Assembly (NCBI GenBank): GCA_026707185.1
Contig: JAPOXI010000098.1
Location: 1-18,186, forward strand
DNA length: 18,186 nucleotides
Source: Chloroflexota bacterium
GTDB lineage: Bacteria > Chloroflexota > UBA11872
Reading direction: 5' to 3'
Below, in pieces: positions 7,401-15,885 of this stretch. The notes below the pieces were generated by a model. It was not told the origin of the DNA. It saw only the letters and a program-made list of their open reading frames with translations, and ran no database searches. Both the position numbers and the translations under genes were made by a program. The first letter of the stretch is position 1. Each line of letters starts with the position of its first letter.

Positions 7401-8414
7401 ATGACGGGTGAGACCGAGCGGCCGCCGGCAACCCGTCCACCGCGCGAGGGCCTGTACCGGCCGCGGCGCTACGCGGCCGGGCGCTCCATCGAGGAAGAGC
7501 CGGTGACGCTCGACCACGGTCGGCCGCCGGGAAGTTCGGCCCCTCTTGCTTCGTTTGTGCTGATCCTGGCGTGGCTGGTCGTCTGGTCGATTGACGTTCG
7601 AAATCCCATTCCGGCGTTCGCGGGGTTCGTGCTCGGCTTTGTGGTCCTGGTGATCTTTCCGCACGAGCGAATTGCGTTTGCCCACCTGGGTCGCCGGCTG
7701 ATCCTGCTGCCGGCGGCGCTGGCGTTGCCAATCACGTATGTCGTGCTGCGGGTTAGGGGGGTGGACAGCGTTCTCGACACGCCGATTGTCCTGATCCTGG
7801 TGCTTCTGCTGACGCCGCTGGTGCTCGCGGTGGTGCATACGCGCGAGCGGGGTACAGCGCCGATCCCATTACTGACGCTGGCTCTCATGCTGGCCTTGCC
7901 GGTGGCGGTGATTGGCTACGGATTCGTAGAGCAGCGGTTCGTGGGCCCGGAGCATGAGCCGCTGATCATCGAGAACCCGTCGGTGAACAAGGTCTTCGGT
8001 ATCGGGTCGATTGGTGGGCGCATCGAATCGGTTACGAGCCAGGCTGAAGGGCATCCGGCGTCGCTGCTTATCGACAGCGTGGTGGATGGGACGACGCCGG
8101 CGTGGCGATCGTCGGACTCCAGCCTGCCGCAAGACATCACGATTCGGTTGAACCCGCCGCGCGGACTGGAGCGGGTGGTGTTCTATAACGCGACGGACGA
8201 GCCTCTGGACACGTGGCCGCGTTGGGTTGAGATCGCAATCGACAGCGGAAGCGGCGATTCCGAGTGGGTGCGGCGGCAGCCGCTGCGTCCGGACATCGAA
8301 AACGTGGTGGACATGCCCGATGACGTAACGACGGCGCTGACGGTTCGGATTAGCGAGACGTTCGGTCAGGGCGGCTACGTGTCGCTGGCGGAGATTGTGC
8401 TGGTGGCCAGGTGA
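7401..8414 (+). CDS. Membrane protein with discoidin-like (F5/8 type C) C-terminal domain
   Basis: The 337-aa product has a polar, proline/arginine-rich N-terminus (1-47). Five hydrophobic segments follow at about 48-66, 71-86, 99-116, 127-145 and 155-174, then a soluble domain of about 160 residues. That domain contains ASLLIDSVVDGTTPAWRS, DITIRLNPPRGLERVVFYN, a WPRWVEIAIDS strand and TLTVRISETFG-like closing strands. This is the layout of galactose-binding-like F5/8C folds, in which the early D-G-x-x-x-x-A-W stretch is typical. It may bind a ligand or surface glycan outside the cell. RBS GAGGGG lies about 11 nt before ATG. The combination of domains is unfamiliar to me, so the function is unknown. 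Confidence 0.65.
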   Translation: MTGETERPPATRPPREGLYRPRRYAAGRSIEEEPVTLDHGRPPGSSAPLASFVLILAWLVVWSIDVRNPIPAFAGFVLGFVVLVIFPHERIAFAHLGRRLILLPAALALPITYVVLRVRGVDSVLDTPIVLILVLLLTPLVLAVVHTRERGTAPIPLLTLALMLALPVAVIGYGFVEQRFVGPEHEPLIIENPSVNKVFGIGSIGGRIESVTSQAEGHPASLLIDSVVDGTTPAWRSSDSSLPQDITIRLNPPRGLERVVFYNATDEPLDTWPRWVEIAIDSGSGDSEWVRRQPLRPDIENVVDMPDDVTTALTVRISETFGQGGYVSLAEIVLVAR

Positions 8415-8509
8415 TGCCGGTAGCGGTGCTATCCAGCGCAGTGCCCGTTCGGAACGCCTCGGGTGATACCGACGAGCGTTAGGTCCGGCGATAGGAGTCG
8501 CAGGAACAG

Positions 8510-10027
8510 CTAGACCTGGGCGCCGAGTTCTTCGAGGCGGTGGATGAGGTTGGTGAGGGCTTCGTTGGCGGAGAGTTCGTCGCGGATGATGCCGGCGTCG
8601 AGTTGGTTGACGAAGGCGCCCCATTGGGGGCGGTCGACGGTGACGTAGTTGGCGGACTGCATTATGTCAACAACCATGTGGGCGGCTTCGTCGCTGTAGC
8701 TGGCGAAGAGGAGTTGGAGCTGGTCGGGATCCAGGCGCTGCGCGGGGACGTTGGCGACGCGCTGGGTGTTGCGGTCGAGGGCGCGGAGGGCGTCGTAGGC
8801 GACGTTGGGTTCCTGGGTGCCGTTGCCGATGCCCATCATCATCCAGACGCTGACGGGGGCGCCGCCGGAGCCGAAGCTGGGGAAGGGGTAGAGGACATTG
8901 TCGGGGCCGCTGCTGCGGGTCATCCAGCCGAAGCTGAGGCCGCCGAGGGACATGATGAGCATGGCGATCCGGCCCTGGACGTAGCGATACCAGATGGTGC
9001 CGCTGCTGCTCTCGGCGCTTTCGGCGAGGCCGTAGGTGGTGGCGAGGTCGTAGTAGGTCTCGGCGATGGCCTTGGCCGGGTCCGAGCGCAGGGGGGCGAA
9101 GGAGCCCTGGCTGTCCGGTAAGGCGCCGAGGGCGGACTGAAGAAAGAGGAAGCTGGGGGTGTAGCTCCAGAGCTGGTCAGGGGCGCCCCACATGGGTTCG
9201 ACGTTGAGGAGGAGGCCGAGGGCGTCGCTGCCGCCAGGGGCCTGAGGGTCGCCGTGCATGGCGAGGGCGGCTTCCACGAAGGCCGGGCCGTCCCAGGCGT
9301 TGCGGGGCGGGATCTGGTAGTCGGCGGCGGCGGCCAGGTCGCGGTTGACGATGGTTATCCAGGGGGCGGCGGCGACGGGGAGGGCGTATTGGACGCCTTC
9401 GACCTTGCCGGTCTCGAGGATGCCGGGCCAGTAGCTGCCGGGATTGAAGGTGGAGTCGCTGGCGAGGTGTTCGTCCAGCGGCAGGAGCTTGTTGCCGGCG
9501 ACGAGGTTGGCAAGGTCCCACTGTTCGAGCATGACGAGGTCGGTGCGGGCGTTGCCGGAGCCGTCGTCCACGGTTTCGGCGTAGTCCCAGCGGTAGCCGA
9601 AGTTGGAAGGCAGAGGGGTGCGCGTGAACTTGTAGCGGCCGTCGGTGTCCTGGCGGGCGGCGAGTTCGGCGGAGAGGAGGATGGGTTCGACGTCCCAGTT
9701 ACCGCCGGCGAAGGTGGGGAGGGCGATGGAGATGGGGCGGTCAGCTCCGGCCTGCGGGAGGGCGCCTTCGCGGCTGGGGGCGCGATCGCCGGCGGTGACG
9801 ATGACGGTGGGCAGGGGCGTAGCAGCGGATTCAGTTGCCTGGGTTGCGGGAGCCTGGGTGCGCTGGGTTGAAGGGAGAACGGGGGGCTGGATCTTGGGGA
9901 TGTCGGGTTCGCCGCAGGCGGCGGCAAGGGCGCCGGCGATTCCGGCCAGGCGCAGGGCGCGGCGGCGGGTGAGGGCGCGGGGGGTCGCGGGTGGGTGGGT
10001 GGATTCAGTTGGGTGATGCTGGGTCAC
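8510..10027 (-). CDS. Tat-exported ABC transporter solute-binding lipoprotein (sugar type)
   Basis: The 505-aa protein begins with a twin-arginine signal (LTRRRALRLAG at about 19-29) and a lipobox ending LAAAC with Cys38. The lipobox is followed by a Pro/Thr-rich linker to about residue 75. The body looks like a family 1 extracellular solute-binding protein: DLVMLEQWDLANLVAG, LLPLDEHL, YALPVAAAPWITIVNRDL, and a later QGRIAMLIMSLGG segment. Such proteins deliver sugars to an ABC importer. GTG at 10027 is chosen because GGAGG lies 7 nt upstream and the signal peptide follows; the open frame upstream is not supported. No permease or ATPase gene is adjacent, so it is an orphan binding protein here. 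A TATAAAG stretch at 10141-10147 (minus strand) is a possible -10 element. Confidence 0.85.
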   Translation of the reverse strand: MTQHHPTESTHPPATPRALTRRRALRLAGIAGALAAACGEPDIPKIQPPVLPSTQRTQAPATQATESAATPLPTVIVTAGDRAPSREGALPQAGADRPISIALPTFAGGNWDVEPILLSAELAARQDTDGRYKFTRTPLPSNFGYRWDYAETVDDGSGNARTDLVMLEQWDLANLVAGNKLLPLDEHLASDSTFNPGSYWPGILETGKVEGVQYALPVAAAPWITIVNRDLAAAADYQIPPRNAWDGPAFVEAALAMHGDPQAPGGSDALGLLLNVEPMWGAPDQLWSYTPSFLFLQSALGALPDSQGSFAPLRSDPAKAIAETYYDLATTYGLAESAESSSGTIWYRYVQGRIAMLIMSLGGLSFGWMTRSSGPDNVLYPFPSFGSGGAPVSVWMMMGIGNGTQEPNVAYDALRALDRNTQRVANVPAQRLDPDQLQLLFASYSDEAAHMVVDIMQSANYVTVDRPQWGAFVNQLDAGIIRDELSANEALTNLIHRLEELGAQV

Positions 10028-10282
10028 GGTGATGCCTCCGCCGCCCAGTGGCCGCGGGTCAGTGCGGCGGGACGGTGGTTCGGTCGTGGGATGGGGACCG
10101 GGTGGGCGTCCGCGCGGTTGGCCGACGGTTCGTGGTTCTACTTTATAACGGGCGGGGGGCGCTGGCGTTAGGCGGCAAGGGGACTCGGCCCGCTTCTGGC
10201 TTCGGCGCCAATTTCGATTAGCGCCTGTTGGCCCAGCAAAGTGCACTGATGCACTCGGCAGTCGCGGGGTCCTGCGCGGCCG

Positions 10283-10615
10283 CTATAGAGACACACCCTC
10301 GGCGAGCGCGTCGATTGCCCCCAGGACTTCTCGATAGCGGCCTTCGGCAAGTAGCTCGGCCGGCTTTCTGTGCTCGAGGGCTGGAATCGGCGTGTAGAGC
10401 CAGTCGTAGGCGCTCTGACCGTGAACGGTCCTGGACAAGGCGTCGAGTACCGCGACGAGTTCAAGAATGCGCTCGCGCGTATCCCGCCGGGGGGCCGTCT
10501 CGGCCTGGAGCCAGCGCGACACGGTACGTGGGCTGGCTCCTAGGATGCGGGCCAAGTCCGCCTGATCAAGACGCACATCGGTCGCCGCCTGCCCAAGGCG
10601 CTCTGCAAGAAGCAT
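10283..10615 (-). CDS. MbcA/ParS/Xre-type antitoxin
   Basis: From ATG at 10615 the product is 110 aa. A helix-turn-helix covers about 8-35 (DVRLDQADLARILGASPRTVSRWLQ). The C-terminal half has the MbcA/ParS toxin-binding pattern: AYDWLYTPIPALEHRKPAELLAEGRYREVLGAIDALAEG. Family antitoxins repress their own operon and block a RES-domain toxin that attacks NAD. No RES gene is found on either side. Upstream in-frame starts exist up to 10705, but a CATAAT box and A/T-rich bases sit at about 10646-10656 on the minus strand, so the inner start is preferred. The GTG at 10624 is also possible. A short palindrome, AGGC-GTAAT-GCCT, at 10673-10685 could be an operator. Confidence 0.7.
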   Translation of the reverse strand: MLLAERLGQAATDVRLDQADLARILGASPRTVSRWLQAETAPRRDTRERILELVAVLDALSRTVHGQSAYDWLYTPIPALEHRKPAELLAEGRYREVLGAIDALAEGVSL

Positions 10616-10803
10616 CACCGTCACCAATTCTGTCGGACTTCTATCGCTAATTATGGCATGAAAATGACAGGCATTACGCCTCTGAATTGGCCAGCCGCCA
10701 GCCACCCGGGCCGTAACTCGACGGATTTGAAGCTCCCAAGCGACAGTCCACTAAGGGGGCCTCGTAGGCCGTCCGTTGAGGGCCTGAAGCGTGGCGGGCG
10801 AGG

Positions 10804-10899
10804 TCAGATTGAGCGGTGAGCGAAGAGCAGGCAGGCCTGGATGTCCTCAGACTCCAGCACCGGGTACTCCTCCAGAATCACCTCGGCGTAGTCGCGGCC
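10804..10899 (-). pseudogene. 3' remnant of a DUF433 (VapB-like antitoxin) gene
   Basis: The 31 codons before TGA at 10804-10806 read GRDYAEVILEEYPVLESEDI and then QACLLFAHRSI. This matches the C-terminal end of DUF433 proteins, where an (A)E-x-I-L-E-(D/E)-Y-P-x-L segment is followed by D-I-x-A-x-L-x-(Y/F)-A. The expected upstream half with its G-x-P-x-x-x-G-T-R motif is missing, because the monooxygenase 3' end takes its place. It overlaps that gene's last codons by 22 bp. It is probably a leftover of a rearrangement and not expressed as a functional protein. Confidence 0.6.
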
Positions 10900-12515
10900 G
10901 CGCTGAGGATGAAGCCCTGGTAGTTGTTGTGGGCGATTTGGTTGCATTTTTGGCGGTAGGGGCCGACGCCGCCGGGGTAGGGCATGAAGACGCGGGGTTT
11001 GCCGGGGATGTTGGCGCCGAGGTACCAGGAGTTGGCGTGGACGTAGAGGGTAGTGTTGGCAACTTCGTTGACGTGGGCGACCCATTGCTCCTCGGCCTGG
11101 GGGTCGGCTTCGGCGGTTTCCACGTCCCGCTGGCGCATCCAGGCGATGAAGTCGGCGATGAAGTCGATGTGCTGTTCGATGCTGACGGGCATGTTGCTGA
11201 GGACGGAGGGGCTGCCGGGGCCGGTGATCATGAACATGTTGGGGAAGCCGGCGACCTGGAGTCCGAGGTAGGTCTTTGGTCCTTTCGACCATTTCCGGCG
11301 TAGCGCCAGGCCGTTGCGGCCGCGGATGTCAATCTTGAAGAAGGTGCCGGTCATGGCGTCGAAGCCGGTGGCGAAGACGATGATGTCGAGCTGGAAGTCC
11401 TGCTCGGTGGTGCGGATACCAGTGGGCGTGATTCGCCGGATGGGGGTGCTTCTGAGGTCGACGAGGTGGACGTTGTCGCGGTTGTAGGTGGCGTAGTAGC
11501 CGGTGTCGAGCAGGCCGCGCTTGGCGCCGAACGGGTGGTCGTGGGGGAGGAGCTTCCGGCAGGTCTCGGGGTCTTTGACGATCTGACGGATCTTGTTGCG
11601 GATGAAGTCGGCGGCGGTGTCGTTGGCGGCCCGGTTGGTCATGAGGTCGGCGAATGAGCCGCCGCTGAATTCGTAGCCGCCCTTTTCCCACTGTTGCTCG
11701 TAGATCCGGTTGCGCTCAGCTTCGGTGACGGCCAGGGCGGATTGCCCGATGGGTTCGCGCCCGCCGCCGCCCTGGCTCCAGCGGGCTTGTTCGAGGATCT
11801 CCTCGTAGTTGGGCTTGACCTCTTCCTCGATGAACCGGCGGTCGGCGGCGCGGTGGCGGGCGGGGACGGTGAACTGGGGGGTGCGCTGGAAGACGGTGAG
11901 GCTGCTGGCCTGTCGGGCAATAACAGGGATGGACTGGACGCCGCTGGAGCCGGTGCCGATGACGCCGACGCGCTTGCTCGAGAAATCGACGGGTTCGTGA
12001 GGCCAGGCGCCGGTGTGGTACCAGTCGCCCTGGAACGAGTCCAGGCCCTCGATCGGCGGGACGTTGCTGGTGGAGATGCAGCCGATGGCGGTGATGAGGT
12101 ATTGGGCGGTGACGCGGTCGCCCCGGTCGGTGGTGATCTCCCAGAGGCTGGCGTCTTCGTGGAATGTGGCAGCGGTCACGCGGGTGTCGAATTGGATGTT
12201 GCGGCGAAGGTCGAAGCGGTCGGCAACGTGCTCGAGGTAGGAGAGGATTTCGGGCTGTTCCGGGTACTTGCCGCTCCAGGTCCAGTCCTGGAGGAGTTCC
12301 TTGGAGAACGAGTAGCAGTAGATGTAGCTCTCGGAGTCGCAGCGAGCGCCGGGGTAGCGGTTCCAGTACCAGGTGCCGCCGACGCCGCTGCCGGTCTCGT
12401 AGACCTGGACAGACAGGCCCATGACGTCGCGCAGGCGGCGGAGCATGCCCAGGCCGGAGAAGCCGGCGCCGATGATGACGGCGTCGAAGTCGCTACGGTT
12501 CTTGCTGCGGGCCAT
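10878..12515 (-). CDS. Class B flavin monooxygenase, Baeyer-Villiger type
   Basis: The 545-aa protein has the FAD Rossmann motif GAGFSG (16-21) and the GGTWYWNRYPGARCD block (46-60). The fingerprint FQGDWYHTGAWP starts at 161 and fits the Baeyer-Villiger rule FxGxxxHxxxW[P/D]. The NADPH Rossmann motif GTGSSG lies at 187-192, with an ATG-type hinge in IIVFATGFDAMTG. Such enzymes insert oxygen next to a ketone carbonyl using NADPH and O2; the substrate is not readable. The length is normal for type I enzymes. ATG at 12515 is used; GGGAGG lies 14 nt upstream, slightly far. The C-terminus ends in ILSAAATTPR, overlapping the DUF433 remnant, so the last residues may have been replaced. Confidence 0.9.
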   Translation of the reverse strand: MARSKNRSDFDAVIIGAGFSGLGMLRRLRDVMGLSVQVYETGSGVGGTWYWNRYPGARCDSESYIYCYSFSKELLQDWTWSGKYPEQPEILSYLEHVADRFDLRRNIQFDTRVTAATFHEDASLWEITTDRGDRVTAQYLITAIGCISTSNVPPIEGLDSFQGDWYHTGAWPHEPVDFSSKRVGVIGTGSSGVQSIPVIARQASSLTVFQRTPQFTVPARHRAADRRFIEEEVKPNYEEILEQARWSQGGGGREPIGQSALAVTEAERNRIYEQQWEKGGYEFSGGSFADLMTNRAANDTAADFIRNKIRQIVKDPETCRKLLPHDHPFGAKRGLLDTGYYATYNRDNVHLVDLRSTPIRRITPTGIRTTEQDFQLDIIVFATGFDAMTGTFFKIDIRGRNGLALRRKWSKGPKTYLGLQVAGFPNMFMITGPGSPSVLSNMPVSIEQHIDFIADFIAWMRQRDVETAEADPQAEEQWVAHVNEVANTTLYVHANSWYLGANIPGKPRVFMPYPGGVGPYRQKCNQIAHNNYQGFILSAAATTPR

Positions 12516-12923
12516 CTTGTGCCGCTGCACCTCCCGGTCCCTGACCTTGCGACATCCACACAATCTCGGTTTGCGACCAATGTACGAGGAATCGGGTTTC
12601 CGCGCGGTTCAAGCAACCCAGGATTGGAAGGGTGTTGGCGGTGTGACTCACGGAAAGCAGCTCGGTATGTCCCTCCCGTAAGGAGAGCGTTCGCGCACGA
12701 CAGCCCAGGGCACAGGCACCTGCACAGCAAAGCGCTGACCGGCACGGTGACCCCGATTCCACCGGCGCCGCGAGTGCATAGCCACGTTTCGCGCGGCGTG
12801 GCGTCGGGCGACGTGGCCATCCGACGGGCGCGCTCTCATGCGACCAACCGATTGGAGGATTCGACCTGGAGCCAGCGATGCTTCGCTAAGCTGCCGCGAC
12901 AGTCCGATCTTCAGGAGGCGGAC
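12516..12923. other. Intergenic region between divergent genes
   Basis: These 408 bp lie between the monooxygenase and the peptidase-like gene and must hold both promoters. I see no clear -10/-35 pair, RNA gene or terminator. The frame upstream of the peptidase start stays open and includes the short string RGVASGDVAI. That string resembles the N-terminus of PhoD-type phosphatases, but the match is too short to call a gene remnant. Confidence 0.5.
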
Positions 12924-15173
12924 ATGTCGCGGCACCTCTCGATCGACGAACTGCTTCGAATTCGGTATCCGACGGAGAGCGTTCCACCTCGCCTTTCACC
13001 CGACGGCCGGTTCCTTGCGCTGACGGTGGCGCCGGCCGTTGCCAGCCACGAACCCGGCACGTCAGGGCAATACGACGCCCGCAACGTTCCAGTGACCGTC
13101 CTTGGCAGCGAATTAACGGTGATCGATACCTCAGACGGCTCGCAGTGGCAGCCGTTTCCTGACGCCGAGGTCTCCTGGGGCGGCCAGTGGTCGCCCGACG
13201 GCTCAATGCTGGCGGCCTATGTGGTGATGGGCGGCCCTGCCTGCCTGGGCATCCTGCGTCTCGCCGATCGCCGAGTTCGGCTTATACCGAACGCGCTCGT
13301 TCGGCCGTTCTTTGGCTTCGAGCTTCCGGTATGGACGCCTGACAGTCGACTAGTTGTCGCAAAGCTCTGGCCAGCCGATGAGGCGTTCCCCGGCGACAGG
13401 CAGGACAGTGACGACGAAGCCAGCTCGTCAGGCATCGTGGTGTTCGCGCACGATCCCGATTCTCAGGGCGACGACCGTGCGCCGGTGCAGTTGCTCAACG
13501 AACGCTATGGCTGCGACTTCGGCATCGTCGATGTCAGCACACATGAAGTCCGCAGACTCGCTGAGAAGTGGAACATCGTCGGTGGCTGGCGCATGTCGCC
13601 CGATGGGGCGGCGGTTGCCGTCCCTGTGATCGTCGGGCAGGAGGTGGCTCATCAGCAGTGGATCAGCGACCTGATGGTCGTGCCGCTCGGTGGCGCCGAG
13701 CCTCGAGCCATCGCGCACGGCGTGACGTTTGACTATGGGCAGAGCTTTAGCTGGTCACCCGATGGCGCCGAGATCGCCTTCACGACCTCCGACCTACCAT
13801 ATGCCACCGGTGAGCGCCCGAAGGGTCGACTCTTTGTGGCCGATGCCGAAGGCCGGCGGCAGCCACTGGACGTGTCAGCCGATGTCGGTGACGACCTGCG
13901 CCAGGCCTACGAGCACCCGCGCTGGAGCGCCGCTGGCGACGAGATCTTTTGCCTGGTGGGGGATGGGGTGTGGAGCGTTCGCACCGACGGGTCGGGCGCT
14001 CGCAAGATCGACGTGGACGAGGCGAAGACGCTGACGAGTTGGATTCAGCCACCCGACGATCAGGTATTGCGTGCGCCAGCCGACGGCAGTCTGGCGCTTT
14101 TGCTTCGAGATACGACCTCGCAGGCGCTCGAAGTGGTGTCCATCGACGGCACCGACGGCAGCAGCAAACCACGCACGGTGCTGCACAAGCGCTACGTCGC
14201 TCGCGGAGAAACGCTTGGCCTGGAGGTCGACTGGCGCAGCCAGACGGCGTATTTGCAGTTGGAGGCGGCCGAACATCCGCCGGAGATTTGGCGGCTTGAC
14301 CTGACGACCGGTGAAGCCAGCCGTCTGGCCTCGCTCAACCCCAGCCTGCAAGGCCAACAATTCGGTTTGAAGCGCCTGGTTGAGTTCCCCGACGCCGACG
14401 GCGAAGAGCGCCAAGCGTCCTTGTTGCTGCCACCCGACTACGTCGACGACACGCAGGTTCCAATGCTCGTGGTCGTCTACGCCGGGACTGAGAGCTCGCC
14501 GCGGATCCACAGCTTCGGGTTGCGGCCGTGCCTGTGCCTGGCCGACGCATATCTCTTTGCGTCGCTCGGATATGCCGTGTTGTTGCCGGACATTCCCCTT
14601 GGACCCCGAAATCCGCGCCGCGCCATCCCGCGCAGCGTCGTGCCGGCCGTCGATCGGGTCGTCGAGTTGGGATTCGCCGATCCAGAACGAATCGGCGTCC
14701 TCGGCCATAGCTATGGCGGCTACAGCGTGTTGTCGCTAATCAGCCAAACTGAGATGTTCTCGGCTGCCGTGTGCAGTGCGGGAACAGTCAATCTCACGAG
14801 CTTTTATGGGGCCCTGAGCGATGGCGGTGATACCACCTGGCTTGGATGGTGCGAAAGCGGCCAGGCACGTCTGGGGGGAAGCCTCTGGGAGAGCCGCGAC
14901 GCGTACATCGAGAACTCATCGCTGTTCTACCTGGACCGTGTAACGACGCCCCTGCTGCTGTTCAGTGGCGACGATGACACCGGAGCGTTCGCGCAAGCGA
15001 GCGAAGCCTTCAGCGCCTTGCGTCGCCTCGGCCAGCGCGCCGAACTCCGGAACTACAAGGGCGAAGGCCACTGGCCCGGTAGTTGGTCTGAACCGAATCT
15101 ACGAGATGTGATTGACCGAACCATTGCCTGGTTTGACGAGCATCTGACACCGGACACAGGCGCCACGGGTTGA
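12924..15173 (+). CDS. S9-family prolyl oligopeptidase-like serine hydrolase
   Basis: The 749-aa protein has an N-terminal beta-propeller of PD40/DPP-like repeats, with repeated (W/L)SPDG motifs such as RLSPDGRFLALTV, QWSPDGSML, RMSPDGAAVAV and SWSPDGAEIAF. A C-terminal alpha/beta-hydrolase domain follows. The catalytic triad can be placed as Ser596 in GHSYGGYS, Asp685 in FSGDDDTGAF and His716 in GEGHWPG. The family cleaves short peptides or acyl-peptides. No signal peptide is seen, so it is probably cytoplasmic. ATG at 12924 is chosen because AGGAGG lies 5 nt upstream and the usual N-terminus (LSIDELLRI) follows. The much longer open frame to its left is antisense to the monooxygenase and is not coding. 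Confidence 0.88.
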   Translation: MSRHLSIDELLRIRYPTESVPPRLSPDGRFLALTVAPAVASHEPGTSGQYDARNVPVTVLGSELTVIDTSDGSQWQPFPDAEVSWGGQWSPDGSMLAAYVVMGGPACLGILRLADRRVRLIPNALVRPFFGFELPVWTPDSRLVVAKLWPADEAFPGDRQDSDDEASSSGIVVFAHDPDSQGDDRAPVQLLNERYGCDFGIVDVSTHEVRRLAEKWNIVGGWRMSPDGAAVAVPVIVGQEVAHQQWISDLMVVPLGGAEPRAIAHGVTFDYGQSFSWSPDGAEIAFTTSDLPYATGERPKGRLFVADAEGRRQPLDVSADVGDDLRQAYEHPRWSAAGDEIFCLVGDGVWSVRTDGSGARKIDVDEAKTLTSWIQPPDDQVLRAPADGSLALLLRDTTSQALEVVSIDGTDGSSKPRTVLHKRYVARGETLGLEVDWRSQTAYLQLEAAEHPPEIWRLDLTTGEASRLASLNPSLQGQQFGLKRLVEFPDADGEERQASLLLPPDYVDDTQVPMLVVVYAGTESSPRIHSFGLRPCLCLADAYLFASLGYAVLLPDIPLGPRNPRRAIPRSVVPAVDRVVELGFADPERIGVLGHSYGGYSVLSLISQTEMFSAAVCSAGTVNLTSFYGALSDGGDTTWLGWCESGQARLGGSLWESRDAYIENSSLFYLDRVTTPLLLFSGDDDTGAFAQASEAFSALRRLGQRAELRNYKGEGHWPGSWSEPNLRDVIDRTIAWFDEHLTPDTGATG

Positions 15174-15325
15174 GCGAACTTCGGCTGTTGAATTGAAGCC
15201 GCGATCCCTGGAGCAACCCAGCGACGAACTCTGGCCCAGTCCGGCAGGGAAACTCGACTTGCGGCCAGCAACCACCCCCGAGAGCGGGACGTAGTGGGGC
15301 GTTTTGAGTCCTCGGGCTCCTCGGT

Positions 15326-15538
15326 TTAGCGGAAGGTTTGCATCTTGTAGTTGCCGCTGGCGTCCTTTTCGGCGCCGGGGAAGTTGTAGCCGTCGCGAGT
15401 TAGCTTCTTTTCCTCGCCGCAAGCGGCCAGCACGGCAAGGGCGCCACCGGAGGCGGCGAGGAGGACGCCGAGACGGCGGCGGGAGAGCTGGCGGGTGCGG
15501 CGGGGGGTGGACTCGTGGCGGGGAGCCAGGTCGTTCAT
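15326..15538 (-). CDS. Tiny Tat-type lipoprotein, FPGA-motif family, copy 1
   Basis: The 70-aa product has a twin-arginine signal (LSRRRLGVLLA) and a hydrophobic core ending in the lipobox LAAC with Cys40. The mature part is only 31 residues. Its core GYNFPGAEKDASGNYKM (mature 11-27) is shared with the three other copies in this window. ATG at 15538 has AAGGA 6 nt upstream. If processed as predicted, it would be a lipid-anchored surface peptide. I know of no named family for it and give no function. It is the last of three copies on this strand; the 126-bp gap to copy 2 contains a weak CCCC-GTTT-GGGG hairpin but no T-run. Confidence 0.8.
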   Translation of the reverse strand: MNDLAPRHESTPRRTRQLSRRRLGVLLAASGGALAVLAACGEEKKLTRDGYNFPGAEKDASGNYKMQTFR

Positions 15539-15664
15539 TTCAGTTCCTTCGAGCGGGTGGGCGTCGGGGTCCGGCGGTGGGTTCGCTCCCTAATTTACAA
15601 GCCCCAAACGGGGTCGGCGTTGGCCTTGGGGCCGCTGGCTTCAGTTCAGCGCCAGCCAAGGGCG

Positions 15665-15874
15665 CTATTGGGCGTTGCGCATCTGGAAGTTGCCGGTGCT
15701 GTCCTTGCGGGCGCCGGGGAAGTCGTAGCTGTCGCGGGTGAGTTTCTTCTCGCCGCCGCATCCAGCCAGGGTGGCGAGCGAGCCGGCAGAAACCGCGAGG
15801 AGGGCGACGAGCCGGCGGCGGGGAATGCGGGCCGTGGGAGAGGTACCTGCTTCCGGAACGTCAAGTGGCTTCAT
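15665..15874 (-). CDS. Tiny Tat-type lipoprotein, FPGA-motif family, copy 2
   Basis: The 69-aa product has a twin-arginine signal (IPRRRLVALLA) and a lipobox LAGC with Cys39. The mature peptide is 31 residues with the core SYDFPGARKDSTGNFQM. The first ten mature residues, CGGEKKLTRD, are nearly those of copy 1 (CGEEKKLTRD), so copies 1 and 2 are the closest pair. ATG at 15874 has AGGAG 7 nt upstream. Dispersed repeat copy C begins immediately next to this ribosome-binding site, so its promoter must lie in or beyond the repeat. Function unknown. Confidence 0.8.
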   Translation of the reverse strand: MKPLDVPEAGTSPTARIPRRRLVALLAVSAGSLATLAGCGGEKKLTRDSYDFPGARKDSTGNFQMRNAQ

Positions 15875-15885
15875 GTTCTCGCTCC

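Noticed and set aside
9610..9645. Similarity of DTDGRYKF in the solute-binding protein to the KDxxGNYKM part of the tiny lipoproteins
   Set aside because: Only a few residues match, and the surrounding sequence and position are unrelated.
11694..12923. A 1159-aa open frame whose first third covers the minus-strand monooxygenase
   Set aside because: This part is antisense to a gene with clear flavin motifs and reads as Gly/Ala/Val/Asp-rich shadow; the S9 hydrolase starts at 12924 with a good ribosome-binding site.
15599..15625. CCCC-GTTT-GGGG hairpin after lipoprotein copy 2 as an intrinsic terminator
   Set aside because: The stem is only 4 bp and no T-run follows on the minus strand.
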